From assembly GCA_035294245.1 (NCBI GenBank), contig DATGLG010000017.1, positions 1 to 64,000 on the forward strand: 64,000 nucleotides of DNA. The letters are read 5' to 3'. Position 1 is the first letter of the stretch, and the number at the start of each line of letters is the position of its first letter. The translations under genes were made by a program, and so were the position numbers. Positions 8,472 through 18,000 of this stretch are shown here, in pieces. The stretch comes from DATGLG01 sp035294245 (GTDB lineage Bacteria; Pseudomonadota; Alphaproteobacteria; JACZXZ01). The notes beneath the pieces were generated by a model that did no database searches, had not been told where the DNA came from, and worked only from the letters and a program-made list of their open reading frames with translations.

Positions 8472-9008
8472 TCAGCGCGGCGCGATCACCATCGTCATCT
8501 GGCGCCCTTCCATCTTGGGGAACTGCTCGACCTTGCCGACCTCGGAGAGGTCGCCGCGCACCCGCTCGAGCACCTTCATGCCGATCTCCTGGTGCACGAG
8601 CTCGCGGCCGCGGAAGCGGAGCGTCACCTTGACCTTGTCGCCCTCGTTCAGGAACTTCACGACCGAGCGCATCTTGATGTCGTAGTCGTGATCGTCGATC
8701 GAGGGGCGCATCTTGATCTCCTTGATCTCGATGATCTTCTGCTTCTTGCGCGCCTCGTTCTTGCGCTTCTGCTCTTCGTATTTGTATTTGCCGAAATCGA
8801 GGATCTTGCAGACGGGCGGATTGGCCTGGGGCGAAATCTCGACCAGATCGAGGCCCGCCTGCTCGGCCCTGCCGAGCGCCTGGGCGACGGGCACGACGCC
8901 CAGATTTTCGCCTTTCTCGTCGATCAGGCGGACTTGCGCCGCCCGAATCTGCTCGTTGACCGCCGGGCCGTCACGGGACGGGGTCACGTCGGAGGGTAGT
9001 CTGGCTAT
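8472..9008 (-). CDS. infC: Translation initiation factor IF-3, predicted ATA start
   Basis: IF-3 binds the 30S subunit, prevents 50S joining and proofreads the start codon and initiator tRNA. The N-terminal domain carries SRDGPAVNEQIRA and GENLGVV, the linker has DFGKYKYEEQKRK, and the C-terminal domain has KMRPSIDDHDYDIKMRSV and RFRGRELVHQEIG. No ATG is present at the expected start. GTG at 8987 lacks any Shine-Dalgarno sequence. Seven codons upstream an ATA at 9006-9008 is preceded by AGGAGA six bases away and yields 178 residues starting (M)ARLPSDVTPSRDGP, the usual IF-3 beginning. E. coli infC uses AUU so that IF-3 discriminates against its own mRNA; AUA would work likewise. Confidence 0.93.
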   Translation of the reverse strand: MARLPSDVTPSRDGPAVNEQIRAAQVRLIDEKGENLGVVPVAQALGRAEQAGLDLVEISPQANPPVCKILDFGKYKYEEQKRKNEARKKQKIIEIKEIKMRPSIDDHDYDIKMRSVVKFLNEGDKVKVTLRFRGRELVHQEIGMKVLERVRGDLSEVGKVEQFPKMEGRQMTMVIAPR

Positions 9009-9020
9009 GTAGCGTCTCCT
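9006..9020 (-). promoter_or_regulatory. Shine-Dalgarno and non-canonical ATA start of infC
   Basis: Minus strand reads AGGAGACGCTAC-ATA-GCC. The strong Shine-Dalgarno AGGAGA (9015-9020) is six bases from ATA (9006-9008), while the downstream in-frame GTG (8985-8987) is preceded by pyrimidine-rich CTACCCTCCGAC. The arrangement supports translation from ATA and IF-3 autoregulation. Confidence 0.75.
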
Positions 9021-9040
9021 TCACAAAATCGCGCATTGCA

Positions 9041-9066
9041 CGGCCCCCGACTCCTTCCGAGGGCCG
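9041..9066 (-). other. Hairpin in the infC leader
   Basis: Arms CGGCCCCC (9041-9048) and GAGGGCCG (9059-9066) form an 8-base stem with one G-T pair, about 20 bases upstream of the infC Shine-Dalgarno. It could influence leader transcription or translation; there is no strong T-run after it. Confidence 0.35.
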
Positions 9067-9160
9067 CTCCGGTGAATGGGCATGGTTCTTTCTGGCTGCC
9101 GGAACCGCAGCCGCCCTAAGTCTAGTGATGGCAGGATCGCGCGCAAGGCTTTCTTGATGG

Positions 9161-10105
9161 TTAAGCCGGCGTTGCATGCGTGGGCAGCGCCGCGAGCACG
9201 GCTTCGAGCGTCAAGGCGGCGAGGCGGTCGCGCCGCAAGATTGTGATATTGCCGCCCCGAGGCGCACAAAGGGCAGGGTCCGAGGCGGCGGAGAAGAGCA
9301 CCAGGGCCGGGCAGCCGGCGGCGGCGATCAAATGCATCGGCCCGGTATCATTGCCGATCGCCATGGCGGCGCCGCGCGCGAGCGTGGCGATCTGCTCGAG
9401 GCTGGTTCGCGCCGTGAGATCCCAGGCGGTGGCGCAAGCCGCGCGGATCGTCCGCGCCAGCGGCCGCTCGGCGCCCGTCCCGAGCACGGCCGATGTCACC
9501 CCACGCGTCGCGAGCACTTGTGCGAGGGCGGCGTAGCGCTCGACGGGCCACCGCTTCTCGGGGCGATGGGCGGCACCCCCCGGGACCAGGAGCGCATAAG
9601 GGGCTGGCGGGCGCAGCCCCGAGATCTCCGCCCGCGCCCAGGAAAGATCGGGCGGCGGCACGTCCGCGATCCCGGCCATGCGCAGCTGCTCGGCCTGGCG
9701 ATCAAGGGTGTGCATGGCGTTGCGCGCCGGGTTGGCGTGGGGATGGGAGCAGCCGGGGGCGATGCCCGACCATTCGGGGCGCGGCCCGGGCCCGAGCAGG
9801 CGATAATACCAGTTGGTGCGCTCCGCGGTTTGCAGGTCGTAGACCCGATCGAAGCGCGCGGCGCGCAGGCGCCGCCGCAACGAAAACCAATGGGCGAAGG
9901 CGAGCAGGGTCGGCCGGTCGTCCAGCCACACCTCGTCCGCATAGCCCGAGGCGCGGGCAAGGCCGGCGAAGCCTGCGGTGGTGAGGAGAACGATATGAGC
10001 GGCGGCGTGATGGCGGCGGATGGCGGCCATGGGCCCGAGGGCCTGGACGAAATCGCCAAGCGCGCCAAGCTTGATGACGAGAATGCGCTGCCGCCGTCCG
10101 GTCAC
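9161..10105 (-). CDS. Glycosyltransferase family 9 (heptosyltransferase-like)
   Basis: 314 residues with the GT-B fold of ADP-heptose:LPS heptosyltransferases. The N-terminus ILVIKLGALGDFVQALGPM is the typical first strand and loop, and the C-terminal half has the GNDTGPMHLIAAAGCPALVLF donor-site region. Such enzymes add heptose or related sugars to the inner core of lipopolysaccharide at the cytoplasmic face. The ATG overlaps the stop of the upstream family 4 glycosyltransferase (ATGA), so the two form one operon that probably builds one surface glycan. The exact sugar is not predictable. Confidence 0.85.
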   Translation of the reverse strand: MTGRRQRILVIKLGALGDFVQALGPMAAIRRHHAAAHIVLLTTAGFAGLARASGYADEVWLDDRPTLLAFAHWFSLRRRLRAARFDRVYDLQTAERTNWYYRLLGPGPRPEWSGIAPGCSHPHANPARNAMHTLDRQAEQLRMAGIADVPPPDLSWARAEISGLRPPAPYALLVPGGAAHRPEKRWPVERYAALAQVLATRGVTSAVLGTGAERPLARTIRAACATAWDLTARTSLEQIATLARGAAMAIGNDTGPMHLIAAAGCPALVLFSAASDPALCAPRGGNITILRRDRLAALTLEAVLAALPTHATPA

Positions 10106-11325
10106 GCCGCGGCGGCGCCATGGCGGCGCGCATAGAGCTCGTCATAGACCGCGAGCGTGCGGGCGCACATCCCCTCTTTCGAGTAGTGGGCGCGCATCTC
10201 GGCAATCGCTTTCGCCGCCATCCGCTCGCGCGCCGCCGCGTCGAGGGCCAGGGCCTCCGCGAGTGCTGCCGCGAGGGCCGCCGGATCGCCGGGCGCGACC
10301 AGCCAGCCCGTCTCGCCGGGGCGCACCGTTTCCCGCGCGCCGCCGTGATCCGTCGCGATGACGGGGCGGCCCATGGCCTGGGCCTCGACCATGACTCGGC
10401 CGAAGGCCTCGGGATCGGTCGAGGCGGAGACCACGACATCCGAGAGCATATAGGCGGCGGCCATGTCGTTGCAGTGATCGACGATCTGCACCACGGGGGC
10501 GAGCCCGAGCGCCCGCACCCGCTCCTCAAGGGCGCGGCGATAGGCGGCGCGGCCCTGGTCCGAGCCCACGAGGAGGCAGCGGATGTCGGTGCGGCCGAGG
10601 CGGGCAAGCGCCTCGATCAGCACCATCTGGCCCTTCCATCGGGTGAGGCGCCCGGGCAGCATGACGACGGGGACGCCGTCCTGCAGTCGCCAGGCCCGGG
10701 CGAGCTGGACGAGGCGGGCGGCCGCGACCTTGGCGGGATCGAAGATGTCGAAATCGACGCCGCGCGGAATGAGGCGGATGCGGGCAGGGTCGATCTCGTA
10801 GCGACGCTCGATCAGCTCGGCGATGTGCCGGGAGATCGCGATCACGAGGTCGCCCTTGGCCATGACCGAGTTGTAGAGGTGCTTGAGATAGGTACGCTCG
10901 TTATAGGTGCCGTGGAAGGTGGTGAGAAACGGGCGTCCCGCATGCCGGGCCGCGGCGTATGCGCTCCAGGCCGGCGCCCGGCTGCGCGCATGCACGATGT
11001 CGACGTCGTGGCGCGCGATGAGCTCGCCGAGGCGATGCATGTTGGTGCGCAGGGTGAGCGGGTTCTTGCTGTCGAGGGGCAAGGCGATGTGACGGGCGCC
11101 GGCGCGCGCGAGCTCGCGCTCGAGGGGCCCGCCGGCGGAGGCGACGAGGGCCGTGCCGCCGGCTCTCGCCAGGGCCGTCGCGACGTCGACGCAGCCGCGC
11201 TCCGCACCTCCGGGGCCGAGGGCCGGCAGCACCTGCAGCACCACCGGCCGTCCCGTTGGGCGCCCCGGCTGCGGAATGCTAGAGTGCGCCGCCACTCGCC
11301 TGTCCTTTGCGTCGACGATTGACAT
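10102..11325 (-). CDS. Glycosyltransferase family 4
   Basis: A GT-B retaining glycosyltransferase of about 400 residues. The acceptor-domain start VVLQVLPALGPGGAERG carries the glycine-rich loop. The C-terminal donor domain has VVMLPGRLTRWKGQ and the EX7E motif in STDPEAFGRVMVEAQAMG, which binds the nucleotide sugar. Two starts are possible: ATG 11325, whose codon overlaps the start of the divergent hydrolase in a shared CATG, or GTG 11295, which has AAGGACAGG upstream and gives MAAHSSIPQ. The second has the better ribosome site. It is coupled to the family 9 glycosyltransferase downstream. Confidence 0.86.
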   Translation of the reverse strand: MSIVDAKDRRVAAHSSIPQPGRPTGRPVVLQVLPALGPGGAERGCVDVATALARAGGTALVASAGGPLERELARAGARHIALPLDSKNPLTLRTNMHRLGELIARHDVDIVHARSRAPAWSAYAAARHAGRPFLTTFHGTYNERTYLKHLYNSVMAKGDLVIAISRHIAELIERRYEIDPARIRLIPRGVDFDIFDPAKVAAARLVQLARAWRLQDGVPVVMLPGRLTRWKGQMVLIEALARLGRTDIRCLLVGSDQGRAAYRRALEERVRALGLAPVVQIVDHCNDMAAAYMLSDVVVSASTDPEAFGRVMVEAQAMGRPVIATDHGGARETVRPGETGWLVAPGDPAALAAALAEALALDAAARERMAAKAIAEMRAHYSKEGMCARTLAVYDELYARRHGAAAA

Positions 11326-12103
11326 GACCACGACTGATTCCGCAAGCGGCCGGCCGGCGTCCCAGCTCCGGCGCGCCGACGGCCCACCCATCGCCTACCA
11401 CAAGACGACCGGCCGGTCACCCATGGTCGTCTTCCTGACCGGCCTGCGCTCGGACATGGGCGGCGGCAAGGCCCTGGCCCTCGAAGCCTTCTGCCGCGCG
11501 CGGGGACAAGGCTTCCTTCGCTTCGACTATCGCGGCCACGGGCAATCGGGCGGCCGCTTCGAGGAGGGCACGGTGGGCCTCTGGCTGGAGGACGCCAAGG
11601 CCGCCATCGGCGCCCTCACGGAGGGGCCCCTCGTGCTGGTCGGCTCGAGCCTCGGCGGCTGGATCATGCTCCTCCTCGCGCGGGCGCGCGCGGAGCGGAT
11701 CCGCGGCTTGGTCGGCATCGCCCCGGCACCGGACTTCACCGAGGACCTCATGTGGGCGAAATTCTCCCCCACCGTGCAGGAGCGCCTGACGCGCGACGGC
11801 GTGATCTACGTCCCCTCGCTCTACAGCGCCGAGCTCACGCCGGTGACCCTTGCCCTGATCGAGGATGGCCGTCGGCACTTGCTGCTGCGCGGCCCCATCG
11901 CCTTCGAGGGCCCGGTGCAGCTCATTCACGGGATGGAGGACCCCGACGTGCCCTGGCAGACCTCGCTCCGCATCGCCGAGCGCCTCAGCTCCGGGAGCGT
12001 GGACGTGACCCTCGTCAAGGGCGGCGGACATCGCCTGTCGGAGCCGCGGGATCTCGAGCGGATGTGCGCCGCCGTCGCCGCCATCTGCGACCGCGCCCTC
12101 TGA
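11324..12103 (+). CDS. Alpha/beta hydrolase, ABHD10-like
   Basis: 259 residues from ATG 11324. The nucleophile elbow GSSLGG puts Ser at 109, an acid candidate is in HGMEDPDVPW and the catalytic His in GGGHRLSEP. The segment FLTGLRSDMGGGKALALEAFC followed by FDYRGHGQSGG resembles the ABHD10 esterase/depalmitoylase group; this subgroup call is from memory. Substrate unknown. It is divergent from the glycosyltransferase operon with essentially no spacer, so either the transcripts overlap at their 5' ends or the glycosyltransferase starts at its later GTG. No clear Shine-Dalgarno precedes the ATG. Confidence 0.85.
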   Translation: MTTTDSASGRPASQLRRADGPPIAYHKTTGRSPMVVFLTGLRSDMGGGKALALEAFCRARGQGFLRFDYRGHGQSGGRFEEGTVGLWLEDAKAAIGALTEGPLVLVGSSLGGWIMLLLARARAERIRGLVGIAPAPDFTEDLMWAKFSPTVQERLTRDGVIYVPSLYSAELTPVTLALIEDGRRHLLLRGPIAFEGPVQLIHGMEDPDVPWQTSLRIAERLSSGSVDVTLVKGGGHRLSEPRDLERMCAAVAAICDRAL

Positions 12104-12106
12104 CGG

Positions 12107-12421
12107 TCAGTCGCGCGCCGCGCGCATGATCGCGCGCAACAGGCCGGGGAAGCGCGCCTCCACGTCGTGGCTGCGGGCGGTGCTCAGCACCTCGGTGCCG
12201 CGCTTCTCCGAGCGGATCAGCCCGGCCTCGCGGAGGATGCGCAGATGGTGCGTCCGCGTCGAGCGCGGCATATCGGCCGGGGTGCAGGCCTTGCAGCTGA
12301 TCGGCTCGGCGCCCTGCGCCTGCACGCGACGGAAGATCTCGAGGCGCACCGGATCGGAGAGCGCGTAGAGCACGCCCGGCAAGGTGATCTCCTCGCGCTT
12401 GGGGTGGAGGAAGGGTCGCAT
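12107..12421 (-). CDS. ArsR-family winged-helix transcriptional regulator
   Basis: About 104 residues. The helix-turn-helix core is LSDPVRLEIFRRVQAQG, then PRSTRTHHLRILREAGLIRSEKRGTE, matching ArsR/SmtB-type regulators. The motif CKACTPADMPRST places two cysteines ahead of the recognition helix, a feature seen in a group of ArsR-like proteins that control organic-stress genes; they might sense metal, thiol or electrophile. It is divergently arranged with the glutathione transferase gene (12546), about 125 bases apart, and probably controls it. Start ATG 12421; a TTG at 12439 is possible. Confidence 0.85.
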   Translation of the reverse strand: MRPFLHPKREEITLPGVLYALSDPVRLEIFRRVQAQGAEPISCKACTPADMPRSTRTHHLRILREAGLIRSEKRGTEVLSTARSHDVEARFPGLLRAIMRAARD

Positions 12422-12545
12422 CTGCCCTTCATGAGGCAATCCGCGCAGCGGCGCAATAGTTCAATAGTCTTGAACCGTCGGATATTTGGCGCATAATGCC
12501 GCGCCGAAGCTTCTCATGCTCAACCCCCAACCCAGGAACGACACC

Positions 12546-13262
12546 ATGATCGAGCTTTATGGAATGGGCAGCCCCAACGTTCTCAAGATCGTCCTCATGC
12601 TGGAGGAGCTGGAGCTCCCCTACCGCTTCCACCAGGTCAATGTCTGGGGCGGCGAGCAATTCAGCGAGGAGTTCCGCCGCCGCAACCCTAATGCCAAGGT
12701 CCCGGTGATCGTCGATGCCGAAGGGCCGGAGGGGAAGCCCTACACAGTGTTCGAATCCGGGGCGATCCTTCTCTATCTCGCGGAGAAGGCCGGCCGGTTG
12801 CTGCCGCCGAAGGGAGCCGCGCGCTACGACGCGATGCAATGGCTGATGATCCAGCTCACCGGCGTCGGGCCGATGTTCGGGCAGTTCGTGCATTTCACGC
12901 GCTTCGTGCCGACGCCGATCGACTATGCCCAGTCCCGCTACCGCACCGAGGCTCTGCGCCTCATCGACCTTCTCGAGTCGCGCCTCGGCGAGACCGCCTA
13001 TCTCGGCGGCGCGGACTACACGATCGCCGATATCGCCACCTATCCCTGGCTGCGCGCGACGAGGCGCAACAACTTTCTCTCCCTCGACAACCGGCCGAAC
13101 GTGACGCGCTGGATGGCCGCCATCGAGAAGCGACCGGCGGCCATGCGCCTGGAAGCCAAGGCGGCGGAGATCGCCAAGGTCGGCGAGGCCCATCGCGCCG
13201 CCGCCAGCGCCGAGGATATGGACCGCGTCTTCGGCCGAGGCCGCTTCGCCCGCACGGCGTAG
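12546..13262 (+). CDS. Glutathione S-transferase, YfcG/Nu-like
   Basis: 238 residues. The thioredoxin-fold N-domain begins MIELYGMGSPNVLKIVLMLEE and has the cis-Pro and SNAIL-like segments NAKVPVIVD and FESGAILLYLAEK. The helical C-domain follows, with YLGGADYTIADIATYPW. The Asn after SP is consistent with the YfcG/YghU type rather than Tyr or Ser enzymes, which often have disulfide-reductase activity. It is divergent from the ArsR-type regulator. The start at 12546 is preferred over an upstream frame start at 12486 because the fold begins there and AGGAACG precedes it. Confidence 0.9.
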   Translation: MIELYGMGSPNVLKIVLMLEELELPYRFHQVNVWGGEQFSEEFRRRNPNAKVPVIVDAEGPEGKPYTVFESGAILLYLAEKAGRLLPPKGAARYDAMQWLMIQLTGVGPMFGQFVHFTRFVPTPIDYAQSRYRTEALRLIDLLESRLGETAYLGGADYTIADIATYPWLRATRRNNFLSLDNRPNVTRWMAAIEKRPAAMRLEAKAAEIAKVGEAHRAAASAEDMDRVFGRGRFARTA

Positions 13263-13297
13263 CGTAGCTCCGGTTATATCGAATCAAGACACTTGTA

Positions 13298-13362
13298 TCG
13301 TCATTCCCGCGTCAGCGGGAATCCAGCGAGTCCTGGGCCCCCGCCTGCGCGAGGGCGACGAT
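13298..13362 (+). repeat. Dispersed hairpin repeat, copy 1 of 3
   Basis: Begins TCGTCATTCCCGCGTCAGC and continues with GGGAATCCAG, a spacer, then GGGCCCCCGCCTGCGCGAGG and GCGACGAT. ATTCCCGC and GCGGGAAT form one hairpin, and a second GC-rich arm pair follows. It lies just 3' of the glutathione transferase gene. Similar units occur at 32761 and 38681 in the same orientation. The first half resembles the ATTCCC-N8-GGGAAT class of small repeats known from Neisseria dRS3 and other proteobacteria. Confidence 0.8.
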
Positions 13363-13392
13363 TAGGCTGCTTCAACTCGAACCCATGCCGCC

Positions 13393-14283
13393 CTAACCGC
13401 CCGCCGCGAGGATGGCGGCGAGGCCGCTGCGGTAATCGGGATAGCGCAAGCGCACGCCGAGCTCATCCTTGATGCGGGCGTTGCTGACGCGCTTGTTGTC
13501 CCGATAGAAGCTGAGCGCCATGGGCGACAGCCCGGCTTCCGCGAGGGGGACGAGGGGCGGCGGAGCGACGCCGAGGAGCGCGCAGGCATGGGCCACCACC
13601 GTCTCGCTCGGCGCCGGGTCGTCGTCGCAGAGGTTGTAGACGGCGCCGGGCCGCCGCCGCGCGGCCGAGGCGCGCAGCACCGCGGCAATGTCCTCGACAT
13701 GGATGCGGGAGAAGGCGTGGCCGGGCTTCGCGATGCGCTTCGCCGTCCCGGCCCGCACCTGGTCGAGGGCGCTGCGCCCGGGGCCGTAGATCCCGGCCAA
13801 GCGGAAGACGTGGATGGGCGTGCCGTGGCTGCGCCCGAGCTCGAGCCAGCCGCGCTCGGCCTCGACGCGGCGGCGGGCGCGGGCGCTTGTCGGCCGGAGC
13901 GGGGAGTCCTCGTCGACGATCCCGCCTTGCCTGTCGCCATAGACGCCGGTGGTCGAGAGATAGCCGGCCCATTCCAGACCGCCGAGAGCCGCGATCGCCT
14001 CGGCATGACAGGCGAGCACGGGATCGCCGCTCTCGTCAGGCGGGACCGAGGAGAGGAGATGGGTCGTCCCCGCCAGTGCCGCCGCGGGATCGGCGAGGGG
14101 GCGGCCGCGCTCGAAGAGGAAGGCCGCGACACCGTCCGCCGCGAGCGCCGCCGCCTCGGCCGGGCTGCGGCAGGTTCCCGCGATCGTCCAGCCCGCGGCG
14201 CGGCAGTGCCTTGCAAAGACGCGGGCGGTGTAGCCGAGGCCGAAGCAGAAGAGCCGCCGCGGCTCAGAAGTCGAGATCGGCAT
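13393..14283 (-). CDS. NAD(P)-dependent epimerase/dehydratase, YeeZ-like extended SDR
   Basis: 296 residues from ATG 14283. The Rossmann start RLFCFGLGYTARVFARH has the GLGYTA loop typical of YeeZ-like atypical SDRs. YLSTTGVYGDRQGG supplies the T/Y active-site region and FRLAGIYGPGRS and HVEDIAAVL follow. Substrate unknown; YeeZ homologues are poorly characterised. Its start lies inside the 3' end of the upstream glutathione transferase gene (20-base overlap), implying one transcript. Upstream open sequence to 14361 is not needed for the fold. Confidence 0.85.
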   Translation of the reverse strand: MPISTSEPRRLFCFGLGYTARVFARHCRAAGWTIAGTCRSPAEAAALAADGVAAFLFERGRPLADPAAALAGTTHLLSSVPPDESGDPVLACHAEAIAALGGLEWAGYLSTTGVYGDRQGGIVDEDSPLRPTSARARRRVEAERGWLELGRSHGTPIHVFRLAGIYGPGRSALDQVRAGTAKRIAKPGHAFSRIHVEDIAAVLRASAARRRPGAVYNLCDDDPAPSETVVAHACALLGVAPPPLVPLAEAGLSPMALSFYRDNKRVSNARIKDELGVRLRYPDYRSGLAAILAAGG

Positions 14284-14932
14284 AGTGGGCGGGCGGCGGG
14301 ACGCCGGGAATATGGTCGGCAAGGAGCGGGCGGAAGCTCGGGCGCGACTTGAGCCGCGCATACCATTCGCGCGCGCGGGGATGGTGGTCCCACGGCACGT
14401 CGCCGATGTAGTCGACCGCGGAGAGCTGCGCGCCGGCGGCGATATCGGCGAGCGAGAACGCCTCGCCGGCGAGCCAGTTGCGGCGATCGGTGAGATAGCC
14501 GATGTAGTCGAGATGGTAATGGATATTGTGGAGCCCGGCGCGGATGGCGGTGGAGCTGGGCTCGCCCAGGCCGAGGACGCGCTTCATCATCTTCTCGCCG
14601 ACGAGGTTCTGCATGACCTCGCGGCCGAATTTGAGATCGAACCACGCGATCAGCCGGCGCACCTCGGCGCGCTCCTTGGGATTGCGGCCGAGGAGCGGCG
14701 GATCGACATGGGTCTCCTCGAGATATTCGCAGATGGCGCCGCTATCGGCGATGACGGCGCCGTCCTCGTCGACGAGGACGGGGACCTCGCCCGCGGGATT
14801 CATGGCGAGGAAATCGGGCCGCCGCTCCCACACTTTCTCGAGCTTCATCTCGAAGTCGAGCTTCTTCTCCTTGAGGACGACGCGCACTTTGCGGGAATAG
14901 GGCGAGAGCCAGAGATGATAGAGCGTTCGCAT
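14264..14932 (-). CDS. Glutathione S-transferase family protein
   Basis: 222 residues. N-terminal thioredoxin fold starts MRTLYHLWLSPYSRKVRVVLKE with Ser/Tyr candidates in SPYSRK; NPAGEVPVLVDEDG contains the cis-Pro and ADSGAICEYLEE the glutathione gamma-glutamyl site. The C-domain has LAGEAFSLADIAAGAQL with the N-capping motif. Likely a stress or detoxification GST; substrate not predictable. Coupled to the epimerase gene downstream; gltB is 114 bases upstream on the same strand. Confidence 0.9.
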   Translation of the reverse strand: MRTLYHLWLSPYSRKVRVVLKEKKLDFEMKLEKVWERRPDFLAMNPAGEVPVLVDEDGAVIADSGAICEYLEETHVDPPLLGRNPKERAEVRRLIAWFDLKFGREVMQNLVGEKMMKRVLGLGEPSSTAIRAGLHNIHYHLDYIGYLTDRRNWLAGEAFSLADIAAGAQLSAVDYIGDVPWDHHPRAREWYARLKSRPSFRPLLADHIPGVPPPAHYADLDF

Positions 14933-15046
14933 GGCGGCGGAGTGTAACGGAAGGTGCCGCGAGGGTGTAGCGACAAAGGCGGGTGCTGCGCAACGCTGGC
15001 CGTGCGCAGCGCGCGGCGGCGCGCGACATGCCGCCGAAGCCGGGGG

Positions 15047-18000
15047 TCAGGCCGACGCCGCCGCCAAGGCCTCGCGCTTCACCGGCTCGGCGAGGCGGCC
15101 GATCATCTCCTTGGGCACGATCTGCCAGAACTTGCCGACCTCGCGATCCCAGTCGTTGAGGAGGCCGGCGGCCCAGCGCGACTGGGTGTGATCCGCGTGC
15201 TCCTGGACGAGGGCGCGGCAAACGCCTTCCCAATAGGGCGTCTCGATGCGCTGCAGGAGCACGGTCTCGCCGTTGAGGCGGGCCGGGAGCTGCTCCTCGG
15301 GGTCGTAGACGAAGGCCATGCCGCCGGTCATGCCCGCCGCGAAATTGTCGCCGACGGGCCCGAGGATCACCACGGTGCCGTTGGTCATGTATTCGCAGCC
15401 ATTCGAGCCGCAGCCCTCGACCACGGCCTCGGCCCCCGAATTGCGCACGGCGAAGCGCTCGCCGGCCTGTCCCGCCGCGAAGAGCTTGCCGGCGGTGGCG
15501 CCGTAGAGGACGGTGTTGCCCATGATGGTGTTCTCGTGGCTCGCAAGCGGGCTCGCCGTCATGGTGCGCAGGACAATGAGGCCGCCCGAGAGCCCCTTGC
15601 CCACATAGTCGTTGGCGTCGCCGAAGACCTCGAGCTTGAGCCCCTGCACGGCGAAGGCGCCGAGGGATTGCCCCGCCGAGCCGCGAAGCCGCACGGTGAT
15701 GTGCGCGGGCGGCAGCCCCGCCATGCCGTAGCGCCGCGTGATCTCCGAGGAGAGCCGCGCGCCGATGGCGCGATGGGTGTTCCGGATGTTGTAGGCGAGC
15801 TGCATCTTCTCGCCGTCGACGAGGAGCGGCTGGGCGTCCTTGATGATCTGCGCGTCGAGGGTGTCGGGAACCTCGTTGCGTCCTTCGAGCGTGCAGTAGC
15901 GCGGATAGTCGCCGGGATCCGCCTGGGCGAGGATCTGGTTGAGATCGAGGTCGTCGAGATGGGGGCTGCCGCGGCTGACCTGGAAGAGGAGGTCGGTGCG
16001 GCCGATGATCTCGTTGAGCGAGCGGGCGCCGAGCGAGGCGAGGATCTCGCGCACCTCCTCGGCGATGAAAGTGAAGAGATTGACGACGCGCTCGGGCGTG
16101 CCCTCGAACTTCGCGCGCAGCTTGGGGTCCTGGGTGCAGACGCCGACCGGGCAGGTGTTCGAGTGGCACTGGCGCACCATGATGCAGCCCATGGCGACGA
16201 GAGCCGCCGTGCCCACGCCGTATTCCTCGGCGCCGAGCAAGGCGGCGATCACCACGTCGCGGCCCGTCTTGATGCCGCCGTCGGTGCGCAGCTTGACGCG
16301 GTGGCGCAGGCGATTAAGCGTCAGGATCTGATGCACCTCGGAGAGGCCCATCTCCCAGGGCGTGCCGGCAAATTTGATGCTGGTCTGCGGGCTGGCGCCG
16401 GTGCCGCCGACATGGCCCGAGATCAAGACCACATCCGCCTTGGCCTTGGCGACGCCGGCGGCGACGGTGCCGATGCCCGAGCGCGAGACGAGCTTCACGC
16501 AGACCTTGGCGTCGGGATTGATCTGCTTGAGGTCGTAGATGAGCTGCGCCAGGTCCTCGATCGAGTAGATGTCGTGGTGCGGCGGCGGCGAGATGAGGGT
16601 GACGCCCGGCGTCGAGTGCCGCAGCTTGGCGATCATCTCCGTCACCTTGAAGCCCATCAGCTGGCCGCCCTCGCCGGGCTTCGCCCCTTGCGCGATCTTG
16701 ATCTCGAGCTCGCGGCAGTTGTTGAGATACTCCGCGGTGACGCCGAAGCGCCCCGAGGCGACCTGCTTGATCGCCGAGTTGGGGTTGTCGCCGTTGGCAT
16801 TGGGCTTGAAGCGCGCCGGGTCCTCCCCGCCTTCCCCACTATCGGCCTTGGCGCCGATGCGGTTCATGGCGATGTTGAGGGTCTCGTGCGCCTCGGGGCC
16901 GAGCGCCCCCAGGGACATGCCGGGGGTCACGAAGCGCTTGCGGATCTCGGTGATCGATTCGACCTCGTCGACCGAGATCGGCGGCCGCTTGGGCTTGAAG
17001 TCGAGGAGATCACGCAGGCTGACCGGCGGGAGCTTGCGTGTGCCCTCGCTGTATTTCTTGTAGGTGGAGTAGGAGTCGGTGGCGACCGCCGTCTGCAGGG
17101 TGTGAATGAGCGCGCCCTGATAGGCGTGGGTCTCGCCGCCGCGGCGATAGCGGTAGAAGCCGCCCACGGGGAGCGCCGCGATATCCTCGCCATAGGCGCG
17201 CTCGTGGAGCTCGCGCAGCTTGCGCTCGATGCCGTTGAGGCCGATGCCGGAGATGCGCGAGGGCATGCCGGGGAAGAATTCGGCGACGAGGGAGCGGGAG
17301 AGGCCGAGCGCCTCGAAATTGCAGCCCCCGCGATAGGAGCTGATGACCGAGATTCCCATCTTCGAGATGATCTTGAGCAGGCCCTGGTCGACCGCGCGCT
17401 TGTAGCGCTGCACCACTTCCTCGAAGGAGAGCGCGCCGAAGAGGCCGCGGCGATGGCGGTCCGCGAGGGTCTCCTGGGCAAGATAGGCGTTGACACTGGT
17501 CGCCCCCACGCCGATCAGCACGGCGAAATAATGCACGTCCAGGCACTCGCCGCTGCGCACGTTGAGGGAGATGAAGGTGCGCAGCTTCTTGCGCACGAGA
17601 TGGGAGTGGACGGCGCCGGCGGCGAGGATCATCGGGATGGCGATGCGCGCAGCACTCGTGGCCTTGTCGGAGAGGATGATGTGCTGGGCGCCGCCGCGCA
17701 CCGCGTCCTCCGCCTCCTGCCGGATGCGGTTGATCGCCTCGCGAAGCGCACCGTCGCCCTTGCTCGCATCGAAGGTGCAGTCGACGTCGGCGGCGGTCGC
17801 CCCCATATAGGCGCGCATCGCCTCGAACTCGCCATTGCTCAAGACCGGCGAGGCGAGCTGGAGGAGGCGGCACTGGGACTCGTCCTCGTCGAGGATGTTG
17901 CCGAGATTGCCGAGGCGGGTCACCAGCGACATGACGCGCGTCTCGCGCAAGGAATCGATCGGCGGGTTGGTGACCTGGCTGAAGTTCTGCCGGAAGTAAT

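Noticed and set aside
8985..8987. GTG as the infC start
   Set aside because: No Shine-Dalgarno sequence and it cuts conserved N-terminal residues; the ATA seven codons upstream has both.
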